A stretch of DNA of 64,000 nt from Candidatus Cacconaster scatequi (GCA_018065305.1 JAGHTO010000015.1:95895-159894); one strand, 5' to 3'. Shown: positions 33,314-43,730, numbered from the stretch's first letter. Notes: generated by a model not told the origin, from the sequence alone. Made by a program: numbers and translations.

Positions 33314-34042
33314 TCAGTATATAAGATTGAAGGTCAGGGCGGCGAAAGCGGCTCCGAGAAGCGGGCCCACAATTGGAATCCAGGCGTATCCCCATCCGCA
33401 GGAAACATTCTCCTTGCGCGAGACAAGCGAGAATAGGCAGCGGGGAGGGAAGTCCCTTGCGGGGTTGATGGCATATCCGGTGGTGCTGCCCAGAGACATA
33501 CCTATCGACATGATAAGCATCGTCACGGGAAATGCCCCTGACGCTCCGAGCCCCGATACGGCAGTGTTTTCAGGCAGGGAAAAAGCCATTATGCAGAACA
33601 CCAGCAGCCAGGATGCGAGAAACTCGCAGAACAGATTCCGGCAATTGTTCGGGATGGCGGGCATCGTGCAGAAGGTTCCCAGCTTGACATTGCCGTCAGG
33701 AGTGGCATCGTAATGATCCTTGTAGAAAACATAGACGAGAGCGGCGCCGATGAAACCGCCGAGCAGCTGGGCAATGGCGTAGGGAAGCACTGCGCTCCAG
33801 GCGAACTTCCCGGCGATGGCCAGTCCGACAGTCAGGGCGGGATTGAGGTGAGCCCCGGAGTAGGGGCCTGCGATGAAGACTCCGCACATTACGGCGAATC
33901 CCCATCCGAGAGTTATCACGACCCATCCGCCACCGTGCCCCTTGGTCTTTTCAAGAGAATTGGCCGCGCATACGCCGTCACCGAGCAACACCAGGACCAG
34001 CGTCCCGAGAAACTCGAAAAAACATTTCATCAATAGTGACAT
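33314..34042 (-). CDS. glpF: Glycerol facilitator / aquaglyceroporin (MIP family)
   Basis: About 242 residues with six membrane segments. The two pore motifs are HLNPALTVG and GYAINPARDFPPR; the Asp after NPAR is the aquaglyceroporin mark, favouring glycerol over water. The start is unclear: ATG 34042 (MSLLMKCFF) or 34030 (MKCFFEFLG); the open frame to 34156 overlaps glpK and is not used. It follows glpK by about 25 bases, forming a glycerol uptake operon. No glycerol-3-phosphate dehydrogenase gene is adjacent. Confidence 0.9.
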   Translation of the reverse strand: MSLLMKCFFEFLGTLVLVLLGDGVCAANSLEKTKGHGGGWVVITLGWGFAVMCGVFIAGPYSGAHLNPALTVGLAIAGKFAWSAVLPYAIAQLLGGFIGAALVYVFYKDHYDATPDGNVKLGTFCTMPAIPNNCRNLFCEFLASWLLVFCIMAFSLPENTAVSGLGASGAFPVTMLIMSIGMSLGSTTGYAINPARDFPPRCLFSLVSRKENVSCGWGYAWIPIVGPLLGAAFAALTFNLIY

Positions 34043-34067
34043 ATCTGTAAAGGTATAGGTGTAACTT

Positions 34068-35546
34068 CTATTTCGTAAGGGTTCTTCTGACGGCATCGTG
34101 CCAGGCTTCTTTTGCATCTGAGACTTTTTCAGCCGACGCCTTCGGCGTGAACACACGGTCGGTCTGCCACTGCTTCCTCTCTTCCTCGAGTCCGCTCCAG
34201 AAGCCGACGGCGAGTCCGGCCAGATATGCGGCGCCCAGAGCAGTCGTTTCAGTCACTCGCGGACGTATCACGTCAACTCCGAGAACGTCGGACTGGAACT
34301 GCATCAGCAGATTGTTCCGGGATGCTCCACCGTCTACTTTCAGCTCCTTCAGGTCGATTCCGGCATCTTTCCTCATAGCTTCGACTATGTCCATCGTCTG
34401 GAACGCGATGCCCTCCAGGGCCGCCCTTGCGATGTGGGCCGCAGTCGTTCCACGGGTCAGGCCGACAATGGTCCCTTTTGCGTACTGGTCCCAATAGGGG
34501 GCTCCGAGCCCCGTCAGGGCAGGCACGAAGCAGACTCCGGCGGAATCTTCCACACTGCTTGCAAGAGCTTCTATTTCGGACGAAGACCGTATGATACCCA
34601 GTCCGTCACGCAGCCATTGCACCACGCTTCCTGCAACGAAGATGCTGCCTTCGAGGGCGTAGTTCACGGTATCTCCAATCTTCCAGGCGATTGTGGTCAG
34701 GAGATTGTTTTTGGAGACCACGGGCTTGGTGCCGGTGTTCATCAGAAGGAAACAGCCTGTCCCGTAGGTGTTTTTCACCATACCGCTTTCCGTGCACATC
34801 TGCCCGAAAAGAGCGGACTGCTGGTCCCCGGCTATTCCGGCGATGGGAATCTCCCCGCCGAGGAGGGATGTGGTGCCGTATATTTCGCTTGACGAGCGGA
34901 CTTCGGGAAGCATCGATTCGGGAATTCCGAACAGGTCGAGCAACTCCTTGTCCCATTCGAGGGACTTGATATTGAACAGCATGGTTCTGGAGGCGTTGGT
35001 CACGTCGGTGACGTGGACCTTTCCGCATGTGAGGTTCCAGATAAGCCAGCTGTCAACGGTTCCGAAACGAAGCTCGCCATTCCGGGCTTTCCGCTTCGCT
35101 CCCGGCACGTTCTCCAGAATCCACCTGATTTTCGAGGCGCTGAAATAGGCGTCAATAATCAATCCCGTCTTCTCGCGGATGCTGTCGGTGTATCCGGCGG
35201 CTTTGAGTCCGTCGCAATATTCCGAGGTGCGGCGGTCCTGCCATACGATGGCGTTATATACGGGATTTCCGGTCGCGGTATCCCATACGACCGTGGTCTC
35301 CCTCTGATTGGTGATTCCGATGGCGGCAATTTCCGCCGAAGTGGATCCAAGGCCGGCGACAGCCTCTTTCAGTACGGAAAGTTCCGATGACCATATGTCC
35401 ATCGGATTATGCTCGACCCAGCCCGGTTTCGGGAAATGCTGGGTGAATTCCTTCTGACAGACAGAAACAGGATTTCCGTTGTGGTCGAAGACTATCGCTC
35501 TGGAACTGCTTGTCCCCTGATCGATGGCTAGAATGTATCTTTTCAT
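34068..35546 (-). CDS. glpK: Glycerol kinase
   Basis: 492 residues, FGGY kinase. ATP-dependent phosphorylation of glycerol, trapping it in the cell. Seen: [15 protein letters not shown] at the N-terminus, [13 protein letters not shown], the glycerol-binding [18 protein letters not shown] and [18 protein letters not shown] with the FGGY-family C-terminal ATP motif. Typical length. Transcribed with glpF from a TAAATTTG box 22 bases upstream. Confidence 0.96.
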   Translation of the reverse strand: MKRYILAIDQGTSSSRAIVFDHNGNPVSVCQKEFTQHFPKPGWVEHNPMDIWSSELSVLKEAVAGLGSTSAEIAAIGITNQRETTVVWDTATGNPVYNAIVWQDRRTSEYCDGLKAAGYTDSIREKTGLIIDAYFSASKIRWILENVPGAKRKARNGELRFGTVDSWLIWNLTCGKVHVTDVTNASRTMLFNIKSLEWDKELLDLFGIPESMLPEVRSSSEIYGTTSLLGGEIPIAGIAGDQQSALFGQMCTESGMVKNTYGTGCFLLMNTGTKPVVSKNNLLTTIAWKIGDTVNYALEGSIFVAGSVVQWLRDGLGIIRSSSEIEALASSVEDSAGVCFVPALTGLGAPYWDQYAKGTIVGLTRGTTAAHIARAALEGIAFQTMDIVEAMRKDAGIDLKELKVDGGASRNNLLMQFQSDVLGVDVIRPRVTETTALGAAYLAGLAVGFWSGLEEERKQWQTDRVFTPKASAEKVSDAKEAWHDAVRRTLTK

Positions 35547-35568
35547 AATTTTCGGGTTATTCTTTTTT

Positions 35569-35576
35569 CAAATTTA
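35569..35576 (-). promoter_or_regulatory. -7 box (TAnnTTTG) for glpK-glpF
   Basis: TAAATTTG on the minus strand, 22 bases before ATG 35546. Confidence 0.6.
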
Positions 35577-35632
35577 GCGAATTCCCATGAAAAAGGAAAA
35601 TTTCGTATTTTTACAGAAAATATATACCTGAT

Positions 35633-38600
35633 ATGAAACGCATTGTTCTGACTTTGATTGCGGCTGTTTCGGCCCTGACATCTTTTGCATCGAGTGCTCC
35701 AGGAGAGATTACTCCGATGTGGCTCCGTGACGTGATGATTTCACCTGACGGGACGAAGATTGCATTCTGCTACAAAGGTGACATCTGGACAGTCCCTGTG
35801 GCAGGTGGACAGGCGCAGCGCCTTACCGCCCGGGACAGTTATGAAGCCAACCCCGTCTGGAGCCCGGACGGATCCAGAATCGCTTTTGCGAGCGACCGTT
35901 ACGGCCGATATGACATATTCGTGATGTCTTCCGGAGGAGGAAGCGCGACACGTCTGACATTCAACTCGGCGGGGGAGATACCATCCGCCTTCACACCGGA
36001 TGGCAGCAAGGTACTTTTCAGCGCGTCAATTCAGGACCCTGCCGAAAGCGCGCTGTTCCCGTCTGCCGCAATGACAGAATTGTATGCGGTTCCTGTAGCC
36101 GGTGGAAAAGCGGAACAGATTCTCGGCACCCCCGCGGAAATGGTCTGCTGGAGCCCTGACGGCAAGTTCTTCCTCTACCAGGACCGTAAGGGCGGGGAGG
36201 ACGAGTGGCGCAAGCACCACACATCTTCCATTACCCGCGACATCTGGCGTTATGACGTCAAGTCCCGCAAACACACCAACCTGACGAACCGCCCCGGTGA
36301 GGACCGCAATCCGGTGCTCTCCGCCGACGGCAAATCCGCCTACATCCTGAGTGAGGCCGAAGGCGGGACCATCAACGTCTGGTCGATGCCTCTTGACGGC
36401 AACAAGGCAGGCTGGAAGCAGATAACCTCTTTCGACACCCATCCTGTCCGTTTCCTTTCACGCGGAGGCAATACCCTTTGTTTCACTTGGGACGGAGAAA
36501 TATACACAATGGTTCCCGGACAGAAACCCTCGAAGGTGGGCATCAGCCTGACACTCGACGAGGAGAACATACCCGCCACAAGCCACGTCACTTCCGGAGC
36601 GACAAGTTCCGCCGTCAGTCCTGACGGCAAGCAGGTTGCATTCATTGTCCGCGGAGACGTCTTCGTGACCTCCGTCGAATACAAGACCACGAAGAGAGTG
36701 ACCTGCACTGCGGCTGCGGAGAGGGGAGTGGATTTCGGCAAGGACAACCGCAGCATCGCCTATTCCAGTGAGCGTGAAGGACTTTCGCAACTGTATATTG
36801 CAAGGATAGGCCGTGAATCCGACCCTGATTTTCCCAATGCGACGGTCATTGAAGAGGAATGGGTTCTTCCCGATCTGAACGTGGAGCGCTCCTATCCTTC
36901 CTTCTCTCCTGACGGAAAGGAACTTGCATTCATCGAGAACCGCTCTCATCTGAAGGTGGTGGACCTTGCCACAAGGGCGGTGCGTGAAGTGACCGACGGC
37001 TCCTTCTGGTACAGTAAATCGGGCGGATTCTCATACGAATGGAGCCCTGACGGGAAATGGTTCGTCATAGAATATACCGCAAACGGGCATGAGCCCTACA
37101 ACGATTTCGGAGTTGTGAGCGCGCAGGGCGGCGACATCACCAACATAACTGCGAGCGGATATATGTCCGACGGCGCCCGCTGGGTGATGGACGGCAACGC
37201 CATCCTGTTCAAGAGTGAGATTTACGGTATGAGGGCGCACGCCTCCTGGGGTTCGCAGGACGATATTTTCCTCTGTTTCCTCAATCAGGACGCATACGAC
37301 AAATACCGTCTCTCCGAGGAGGATTATGCACTCCGCAAGGAGCTGGAAAAGGATAAGAAGAAAGACAAGGCAGATTCTCTGACAATCAAGGTGGAACTTG
37401 ACGGCATCCGGGACAGGATTGTCCGCATCACTCCGCACAGCGGAAATCTCGGTGATGCGATACTCAGCAAGGACGGCGCTACCCTGTGGTATCTCGCATC
37501 ATTTGAAGGAGGGATGGACCTCTGGAAGATGGACCTCAGGAAGAAGGAAACCAAACTTGTCTCCAAGAGCGCCGGCGGCGGCCATTTTGCGACTGACGGG
37601 AAAGGCAAGACCATATTCCTGCTCGGCGGCGGCTTCAAGAAACTCGACGGCGACAAGTTCAAGCCCATCAGTTTCGATGCTGAATTGAAAGTGGACCGCG
37701 CCGCGGAACGCGAATATATGTTCAACTATGTCTACCGCGAGGAGCAGCAGAGATTCTATACCGCCGATATGCACGGGGTTGACTGGGATGCGATGACGCA
37801 GGCCTACCGGAAGTTCCTGCCTCATATCTCCAACAATTACGATTTTGCGGAACTTCTCAGCGAGTGGCTGGGAGAACTTAACGTTTCCCACACAGGAGGC
37901 CGTTATTATCCGACAGGTTCGGTCGAGAACACGGCTTCTCTCGGATTGCTCTTTGACCTTGGATGGAAAGGTGCGGGTCTCAAGGTTGCGGAGGTCGTGA
38001 AGGGAGGTCCTTTCGACCACGCGGATCTCGGGCTCAAGGCGGGAGATGTGATAAAGAGCATAAACGGCGTTGACTTGACCCCCGAACAGGATGAAAGCAT
38101 TCTCCTCGCAGGAAAGGCCGGCAAGAAGACCCTCGTCACCTGTGCCGACGGCAAGGAATATGTGGTTCTTCCTGTAAGCAGTTCGAAGATGAACGACCTT
38201 CTCTATGACCGCTGGGTGAAACAACGCGCGGCAGATGTCGAGAAGTGGTCTAAGGGCCGTCTGGGCTACGTGCATATCCGCTCGATGAACGACGCCAGTT
38301 TCCGTCCTGTCTATTCCGACATTCTGGGCAAATACAACAAATGTGAAGGCATCGTGATTGACACCCGCTTCAACGGCGGCGGAAGGATGCACGAAGATAT
38401 CGAAATCCTCTTCAGCGGACAGAAATATCTCACGCAGGTCATCAGGGGACGCGAGAGCTGCGATATGCCCAGCCGCAGATGGAACAAACCGAGCATAATG
38501 ATTCAGTGCGAGGCCAACTACAGCAATGCGCACGGCACTCCCTGGGTCTACAGCCACCAGCACATAGGCAAACTTGTCGGTGCCCCTGTTCCGGGCACTA

Positions 38601-38806
38601 TGACAAGCGTCAACTGGGTGACCATGCAGGATCCGAGCCTGATTTTCGGAATACCCGTCATCGGTTACAGAACAGCCGAGGGGAATTATCTCGAAGGCAC
38701 CCAGCTTGAACCGGACATATTGATATTGAACGCACCGGAAAAGGTAGTCAAGGGAGAGGACTCCCAGCTGCGAGCCGCGGTTGATGAGCTTCTGAAATCG
38801 TTATGA
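35633..38806 (+). CDS. Tricorn-like S41 serine protease, secreted
   Basis: 1057 residues with a signal peptide (ALTSFAS). Residues 25-330 and 330-700 contain repeated WD/TolB-like blades such as WSPDGSRIAFASDR, WSPDGKFFLYQD and FSPDGKELAFIE, forming beta propellers. A PDZ domain (about 770-830; AGDVIKSINGVDL) precedes the S41 catalytic core with DTRFNGGG and ANYSNAHGTP, where the Ser is the probable nucleophile, and GTQLEPDI. Related to tricorn, which degrades oligopeptides. A near-consensus TATTTTTA box lies at 35606-35613. The 3' end overlaps aroK by 59 bases (convergent). Confidence 0.9.
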   Translation: MKRIVLTLIAAVSALTSFASSAPGEITPMWLRDVMISPDGTKIAFCYKGDIWTVPVAGGQAQRLTARDSYEANPVWSPDGSRIAFASDRYGRYDIFVMSSGGGSATRLTFNSAGEIPSAFTPDGSKVLFSASIQDPAESALFPSAAMTELYAVPVAGGKAEQILGTPAEMVCWSPDGKFFLYQDRKGGEDEWRKHHTSSITRDIWRYDVKSRKHTNLTNRPGEDRNPVLSADGKSAYILSEAEGGTINVWSMPLDGNKAGWKQITSFDTHPVRFLSRGGNTLCFTWDGEIYTMVPGQKPSKVGISLTLDEENIPATSHVTSGATSSAVSPDGKQVAFIVRGDVFVTSVEYKTTKRVTCTAAAERGVDFGKDNRSIAYSSEREGLSQLYIARIGRESDPDFPNATVIEEEWVLPDLNVERSYPSFSPDGKELAFIENRSHLKVVDLATRAVREVTDGSFWYSKSGGFSYEWSPDGKWFVIEYTANGHEPYNDFGVVSAQGGDITNITASGYMSDGARWVMDGNAILFKSEIYGMRAHASWGSQDDIFLCFLNQDAYDKYRLSEEDYALRKELEKDKKKDKADSLTIKVELDGIRDRIVRITPHSGNLGDAILSKDGATLWYLASFEGGMDLWKMDLRKKETKLVSKSAGGGHFATDGKGKTIFLLGGGFKKLDGDKFKPISFDAELKVDRAAEREYMFNYVYREEQQRFYTADMHGVDWDAMTQAYRKFLPHISNNYDFAELLSEWLGELNVSHTGGRYYPTGSVENTASLGLLFDLGWKGAGLKVAEVVKGGPFDHADLGLKAGDVIKSINGVDLTPEQDESILLAGKAGKKTLVTCADGKEYVVLPVSSSKMNDLLYDRWVKQRAADVEKWSKGRLGYVHIRSMNDASFRPVYSDILGKYNKCEGIVIDTRFNGGGRMHEDIEILFSGQKYLTQVIRGRESCDMPSRRWNKPSIMIQCEANYSNAHGTPWVYSHQHIGKLVGAPVPGTMTSVNWVTMQDPSLIFGIPVIGYRTAEGNYLEGTQLEPDILILNAPEKVVKGEDSQLRAAVDELLKSL

Positions 38807-39317
38807 TATCGTTGACGGCTTTGGCGTAGTCAGCCGACTCTATCTTCACTACGGCATCGGAGCAAGTGGCATAACGTTCCCTCCGGGCATTGTAAAGAGC
38901 GCGAATCTCATCTTCGCTCTTCTCCTGCACCAGGGGACGTTTTGCATTGCCCAGCTCGGAGAGAATGATATCGAAGGAGGTGTCCAGCCAGATTATGAAA
39001 GCGCCGTTGCCGCGCAATATCTCCATATTGCGGTCCGAAAGGACAGTGCCGCCGCCGAGAGCGACAAGACAACTTTTGCCTTCCGATTCTTTCAGCACGG
39101 ACTCCAGAATTCCGGATTCAATCTCGCGGAAGAGGGGTTCCCCGCCACGGGAGAATATTCCTGGTATCGGACCATGGGATTCTTCGATTCTTTTGTCAAG
39201 ATCCACGAATTGCCATCCGAGGACCTTGGCGGCGGCCTTTCCGAAGGTGGATTTTCCGCACGCCATGAATCCTGTCAGAACGACGGTCCTGTCAGAAGAG
39301 GGTAGGTTCTCCATCAT
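38748..39317 (-). CDS. aroK: Shikimate kinase
   Basis: About 189 residues. Phosphorylates shikimate in aromatic amino-acid synthesis. Seen: P-loop TGFMACGKST, FVDLDKRIEE (shikimate-binding Asp), SRGGEPLFREIE with the conserved Arg, VALGGGTVL and the lid Arg in GNAKRPLV. The start is uncertain (39329, 39317 or 39314); all overlap the parC 3' end by 23-38 bases, showing translational coupling. The C-terminal ~20 residues run into the convergent tricorn gene and are not conserved-looking. Confidence 0.9.
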   Translation of the reverse strand: MMENLPSSDRTVVLTGFMACGKSTFGKAAAKVLGWQFVDLDKRIEESHGPIPGIFSRGGEPLFREIESGILESVLKESEGKSCLVALGGGTVLSDRNMEILRGNGAFIIWLDTSFDIILSELGNAKRPLVQEKSEDEIRALYNARRERYATCSDAVVKIESADYAKAVNDIITISEAHQPRLAAGSPLP

Positions 39318-42033
39318 CGTTCCAGACATAGGATGTGGTATCAGCCTCTCCAGAATCCCGCTCTTCAGTTTCAGTTTCAGTTTCTGGCTCGGGGCTCACC
39401 TCCGGCTGAATCTCTTTTTCGAGAGGTTCTATGAACTTCACGCCTGCAATTGTGAAGGATGAGACTTTCTTCCCTTTGGCCCGGAAGCTCTTCTGTCCGA
39501 TAAACTGTTCCACGTCAATCGTTTCGGCTTCCCGTCCTGCATTCTTTCCTCCGAAAGTCACATACAGCTGGGGGAAAGCGTCGCTGCTGAGTTCAAGCAG
39601 ACGTGAGCCGTTTTCCTCGCTTATGAAGCTCTGGGGTATCCCTCCGTTTGCTTCGAAGGTGAACCTCTTGATATAGTGCGCCTTTGCGGATGAGTCGTAA
39701 TACAATGCGGCGAACGTCTTTTCGGGATCCAGCTTCTCTATCAGGATGATATCTCCCTGATAGTGGTTGGCCAGATCGAACGAGGTCGTGTAGAACGTGC
39801 CGTCGCTACAGACCACCAGAATATTGTCCCCGTCATTGAATTCTCCCAGATAGAGGCCGTGCTCCGTATCGGTCAGGCGGTTGATGTCACTGTCGAACCA
39901 TATCTGCTTCCCCGAAAGGGTGGAGACACCCTTGCTCTTGAGGGATATCCTTGAGATGACGTTCTTGTTTGTAACCAGATTGCCCCTTGAAGCCCTTCCT
40001 TTTATTGCCAGATTCGCGAAATTGTATTCGTCGGAAAGTTTCTTGAGCTTGGGACGGGGCTTGTAGTTGATGCGGAGAATCTCCGCCTCACCGTTGCTGT
40101 TGGCTGTGAACCACAGTACCGCTGAACCGTCGGTTCCTTGTGTAAGGTCATACTCCTTGTCGCGGGTGATACCCGTTATGGAGAAACGTTTCGCATAGTA
40201 GGCTCCGCCGTTCTTGCCGTCGCGATAGATTGCGTTGTAGACGGTCCTCTCGTCGCCCTTGGTGAAAACCTGCACGTGGATGATATCCTTGCCTACAAAA
40301 GCCTTGTCGCGGATTTTAGTCACCATATAGCGTCCGTTCTTGCGGAAAACCACCACGTCGGCTATGTCGGAGCAGTCGCTGATGAACTGCGCACCGTCGA
40401 TTTTCTTCTGGTCAGTGCCGATGAAACCGTCTGCGAAGTTGGCATATAACTTGGCGTTGAGGGTGACTACCTTCTCGGCCTGGATGTTTTCGAATGCAGT
40501 GATTTCCGTTTTGCGGGGGAAAGCCTGCCCGTATTTTCTCTTGAGGGTCTGGAAATATCTCACGGTGTAGTCGGTGAGATGCGCCAGATTGTTGCGGACT
40601 TCGTCGATGTCGGCTTCGATTCCCCGTATTTTTTCGTCAGCCGCCTTGATGTCGAAGCGGGAGATTTTTCTGACAGGTTTCTCGACAAGCTTCGCTATGT
40701 CCTCGTGAGTTATCGGCCTGCGGAGAAGACTCTGGTACTGAAGCATTCCCTGTTCCACGTCGTGAAGCTGCTCCTCCCACGATTCCGCCTCGTTTTCAAG
40801 AATATGGAACACCTTCTTCTCGAAGAATATCTTTTCCAACGAACTGAAATGCCATTCGGCTTCAAGTTCGTCGAGTATTATGTTCAGCTCCTGTTCGAAG
40901 AGGTCACGGGTATGTCCGGCGTTATATCTCAGGATTTCGTCAACCCCGAGGAAATGGGGCTTGCGGTCCTTGATTACGCAGGCGTTGGGGGAGATGGAGA
41001 CTTCACAGTTCGTGAAGGCGTAAAGAGCGTCAATCGTCTTGTCGGGCGAGATGTCGTTCTGGAGCGTGATGTTGATTTCCACGCTGTCGGAGGACATATC
41101 GTCAATCTTCTTGATTTTGATTTTGCCCTTGTCATTGGCCTTGAGGATAGAATCTATCAGGCTCTCCGTTGTTTGCCCGTATGGCAATTCGGTGATGCTG
41201 AGTGTCTTTTTGTCGGTTTTGAGAATTCTGGCCCTTACTTTTACCTTACCTCCGCGCAGACCGTTGTTGTATTTGGAACAATCCATCAGACCTCCCGTGG
41301 GGAAGTCGGGATACAATTCGAAAGGCTTGTCTCGCAGTGCGGCGATACAGCCATCCAGAAGTTCGTTGAAATTGTGCGGAAGCACCTTGACTGCAAGCCC
41401 CACCGCGATGCCTTCGGTGCCCTGCGCGAGCAGGAGAGGGAACTTCATCGGCAATACGACCGGTTCCTTGTTTGTTCCGTCGTATGAGGGGACCCACTCC
41501 GTGATTTTTTTGTTGAAGGCGACCTCAAGCGCGAATTTGCTCAATCTGGCCTCGATGTAGCGGGATGCGGCTGCGCTGTCCCCGGTGAAGATATTGCCCC
41601 AGTTACCCTGGCAGTCAATCAGATACTCCTTCTGTCCCAGGCCTACGAGAGCATCCTTGATGGATGCGTCACCGTGCGGGTGATACTTCATAGTGTCGCC
41701 CACAATTCCCGCAACCTTGTGATAGTGGCCGTCGTCCACCTTCTGCATTGCGTGGAGAATACGCCGCTGCACGGGTTTCAGGCCGTCTTCAATCTGAGGT
41801 ACGGCTCTGTCGAGGATGACGTATGAGGCATAGTCAAGGAACCAGTCCTTGTACATTCCGGAGAGTTTGTACCGGTTTTCACCGTCAGCGACCAGCCGCT
41901 CGTATCTGTCTTCGTCTTCGCTGTCAAGTTCTTCGTTCTCCAATACCTCGCACTGGTCATCCGCATCTTCGGAATCTGTGCTCTGCTGTTCCTCAAAAGT
42001 CTCGTCGTCCAGGATTTCGTCGTCTTTGCTCAT
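39292..42033 (-). CDS. parC: DNA topoisomerase IV (gyrase-type) subunit A
   Basis: About 913 residues. Type IIA topoisomerase breakage-reunion subunit. Seen: YASYVILDRAVPQIEDGLKPV near the N-terminus, HPHGDASIKDALV and the active tyrosine in ASRYIEARLS. The C-terminal domain (from about 540) is divergent and lacks the gyrase GQRRGGKG-type box, favouring ParC over GyrA; the ends are strongly acidic. The first in-frame ATG is 42033; a TTG at 42048 would add five residues. The gene follows era closely; parE was not seen in the window. Confidence 0.9.
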   Translation of the reverse strand: MSKDDEILDDETFEEQQSTDSEDADDQCEVLENEELDSEDEDRYERLVADGENRYKLSGMYKDWFLDYASYVILDRAVPQIEDGLKPVQRRILHAMQKVDDGHYHKVAGIVGDTMKYHPHGDASIKDALVGLGQKEYLIDCQGNWGNIFTGDSAAASRYIEARLSKFALEVAFNKKITEWVPSYDGTNKEPVVLPMKFPLLLAQGTEGIAVGLAVKVLPHNFNELLDGCIAALRDKPFELYPDFPTGGLMDCSKYNNGLRGGKVKVRARILKTDKKTLSITELPYGQTTESLIDSILKANDKGKIKIKKIDDMSSDSVEINITLQNDISPDKTIDALYAFTNCEVSISPNACVIKDRKPHFLGVDEILRYNAGHTRDLFEQELNIILDELEAEWHFSSLEKIFFEKKVFHILENEAESWEEQLHDVEQGMLQYQSLLRRPITHEDIAKLVEKPVRKISRFDIKAADEKIRGIEADIDEVRNNLAHLTDYTVRYFQTLKRKYGQAFPRKTEITAFENIQAEKVVTLNAKLYANFADGFIGTDQKKIDGAQFISDCSDIADVVVFRKNGRYMVTKIRDKAFVGKDIIHVQVFTKGDERTVYNAIYRDGKNGGAYYAKRFSITGITRDKEYDLTQGTDGSAVLWFTANSNGEAEILRINYKPRPKLKKLSDEYNFANLAIKGRASRGNLVTNKNVISRISLKSKGVSTLSGKQIWFDSDINRLTDTEHGLYLGEFNDGDNILVVCSDGTFYTTSFDLANHYQGDIILIEKLDPEKTFAALYYDSSAKAHYIKRFTFEANGGIPQSFISEENGSRLLELSSDAFPQLYVTFGGKNAGREAETIDVEQFIGQKSFRAKGKKVSSFTIAGVKFIEPLEKEIQPEVSPEPETETETEERDSGEADTTSYVWNDDGEPTLF

Positions 42034-42048
42034 CTGTAAATCAGTCAA

Positions 42049-42927
42049 TTAGTCAAGTATATATCCGTATTTTTTCAACATTCTCCTGTTTTCGCGCCAT
42101 CCGGGCTCCACTTTCACGTACACTTGCAAAAATACTTTTTTTTCGAAGAATTTTTCCATATCTATCCGTGCTGCAGTGGCAACTTTTTTCAGGGAAGCGC
42201 CATTTTTTCCAATAATTATCCCTTTTTGGGAATCTCTCATCACATTTATTATCGCGCTTATGTCGTAACGTTCAGAACTCTCCTTGAAACTTTCCACCAC
42301 CACTTCGGTGCAATACGGAATCTCTTTCGTGTAGTTTTCCAATATTTTTTCGCGGATGATTTCCGATGCGAAGAATCTCAGGCTCTTGTCGGTGAACTGC
42401 TCTCTGTCGAACCAGGCCGGGCTCTCCGGAAGGTTGGCCACGACTGCATCGAAGATGTTGTCGAGATTGAATTTCTCCTGAGCCGAGGCGGGGAATATGA
42501 CGGCCTTCGGGACAAGTTCCCGCCACTGGCCCATCAGCTCGCTGACGCTCTGCTGGTCGCTTATGTCAATCTTGTTTATCACAATGATGACGGGACATTC
42601 CAGCTTGGAAAGTTTCTCGACGTAAGCTGCGTTCTTGTCCTTCTTCTCCACCACGTCGGTCACGTAGAGGATGATGTCGGCGTCACCGATAGCCGTGTCT
42701 ACGAAGTCCAGCATACTGCGCTGGAGTTCGTATGCGGGCTTGAGGATTCCGGGAGTGTCGGAATAGACAATCTGATAATCGTCGCCGTTCACGATTCCCA
42801 TTATGCGGTGCCTGGTAGTCTGGGCCTTGGAGGTGACGATTGAGAGCTTTTCTCCCACAAGGGCGTTCATCAGTGTGGATTTGCCCACGTTGGGATTGCC
42901 TATTATGTTGACAAATCCTGCTTTCAT
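42049..42927 (-). CDS. era: GTPase Era
   Basis: 292 residues. Essential 30S ribosome-assembly GTPase. G1 GNPNVGKST, the TTRHRIMG effector region, G3 DTPG, G4 NKID, and a C-terminal KH domain with GIIIGKNGASLKKVAT. ATG 42927 puts the G1 motif near residue 10 as in other Era proteins and overlaps the pseudouridine synthase stop as ATGA; the longer frame to 42981 is not needed. Confidence 0.95.
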   Translation of the reverse strand: MKAGFVNIIGNPNVGKSTLMNALVGEKLSIVTSKAQTTRHRIMGIVNGDDYQIVYSDTPGILKPAYELQRSMLDFVDTAIGDADIILYVTDVVEKKDKNAAYVEKLSKLECPVIIVINKIDISDQQSVSELMGQWRELVPKAVIFPASAQEKFNLDNIFDAVVANLPESPAWFDREQFTDKSLRFFASEIIREKILENYTKEIPYCTEVVVESFKESSERYDISAIINVMRDSQKGIIIGKNGASLKKVATAARIDMEKFFEKKVFLQVYVKVEPGWRENRRMLKKYGYILD

Positions 42928-43718
42928 CGTACTGCTCCCATTTTCAGAAGGTTGACTTCGCTTTCGGTGAGGAATCTCCATCCGCCCCTTCTGAGGTTTT
43001 TCTTGGTCAGCCCCGCGAAATATACTCTGTCGAGCTTTTTCACACGGTATCCCAGATGCTCGAAGATACGGCGGACTATGCGGTTCCTGCCGCTGTGGAT
43101 TTCAAGTCCGATCTGGGCCTTGTCCCCGTCGACATAGGAGAGGGTGTCCGCCGCAATCGGTCCGTCCTCAAGGGTGATGCCGTTGAGAATCGCATCGAAG
43201 TCGGCCTTCTGGAGGTTCTTGTCCAGAAAGACGTGATATATCTTCTTCACCTGGCGGGAAGGGTGTATCAGGCTGTCGGCCAGAGCGCCGTCATTGGTGA
43301 AAAGCAGGACACCGGTAGTGGCCTTGTCCAGCCTGCCTACAGGGTAGATCCTTTCGGGACATTTGTCCTTGCTTATCAGGTCCATCACGGTTTTCTCGGC
43401 GTGAGGGTCCGACATTGAGGTGACATAATCCTTGGGTTTGTTCATCAGGACATAGACCTTTTTCTCACCGCGGATTCTCTCCCCGTTGAAACGTATCTCA
43501 TCCTTTGCGGGATCCACCCTGGTTCCAAGTTCCGTCACAATCTTTCCGTTCACCTTCACAAGACCTGTGGAGATGAAGGTGTCGGCATCCCTGCGGGAGC
43601 AGATGCCGCTGTTCGCGATGAACTTGTTGAGACGGACAAGTCCGTCGGAATTTGTGTTTTTGTTGATTTTTTTCACCGCCGGCCGAGGTGCGGTTATATG
43701 ATTCTTATTTTTCTGCAT
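42924..43718 (-). CDS. 23S rRNA pseudouridine synthase, RluB/RsuA family
   Basis: 264 residues. An N-terminal basic stretch (1-27), an S4 RNA-binding domain (VRLNKFIANSGICSRRDAD, about 28-85) and a RsuA-type catalytic domain with the aspartate in PVGRLDKATTGVLL. The motif IHSGRNRIVRRIFEHLGY is the family C-terminal signature. Large-subunit rRNA is the likely target (RluB-like). The -7 box is only four bases before the ATG, so the message may be leaderless. Overlaps era by four bases. Confidence 0.9.
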   Translation of the reverse strand: MQKNKNHITAPRPAVKKINKNTNSDGLVRLNKFIANSGICSRRDADTFISTGLVKVNGKIVTELGTRVDPAKDEIRFNGERIRGEKKVYVLMNKPKDYVTSMSDPHAEKTVMDLISKDKCPERIYPVGRLDKATTGVLLFTNDGALADSLIHPSRQVKKIYHVFLDKNLQKADFDAILNGITLEDGPIAADTLSYVDGDKAQIGLEIHSGRNRIVRRIFEHLGYRVKKLDRVYFAGLTKKNLRRGGWRFLTESEVNLLKMGAVR

Positions 43719-43722
43719 CTTG

Positions 43723-43730
43723 CAAAGTTA
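43723..43730 (-). promoter_or_regulatory. -7 box (TAnnTTTG) for the pseudouridine synthase-era-parC operon
   Basis: TAACTTTG on the minus strand, four bases before ATG 43718. Confidence 0.6.

Noticed and set aside
37499..38563. 354-codon minus-strand ORF opposite the tricorn-like protease gene
   Set aside because: Antisense to catalytic and PDZ coding sequence; no start signal or family features.
40579..41487. 302-codon plus-strand ORF opposite parC (and 42124-42843 opposite era)
   Set aside because: Shadow frames over essential conserved genes.
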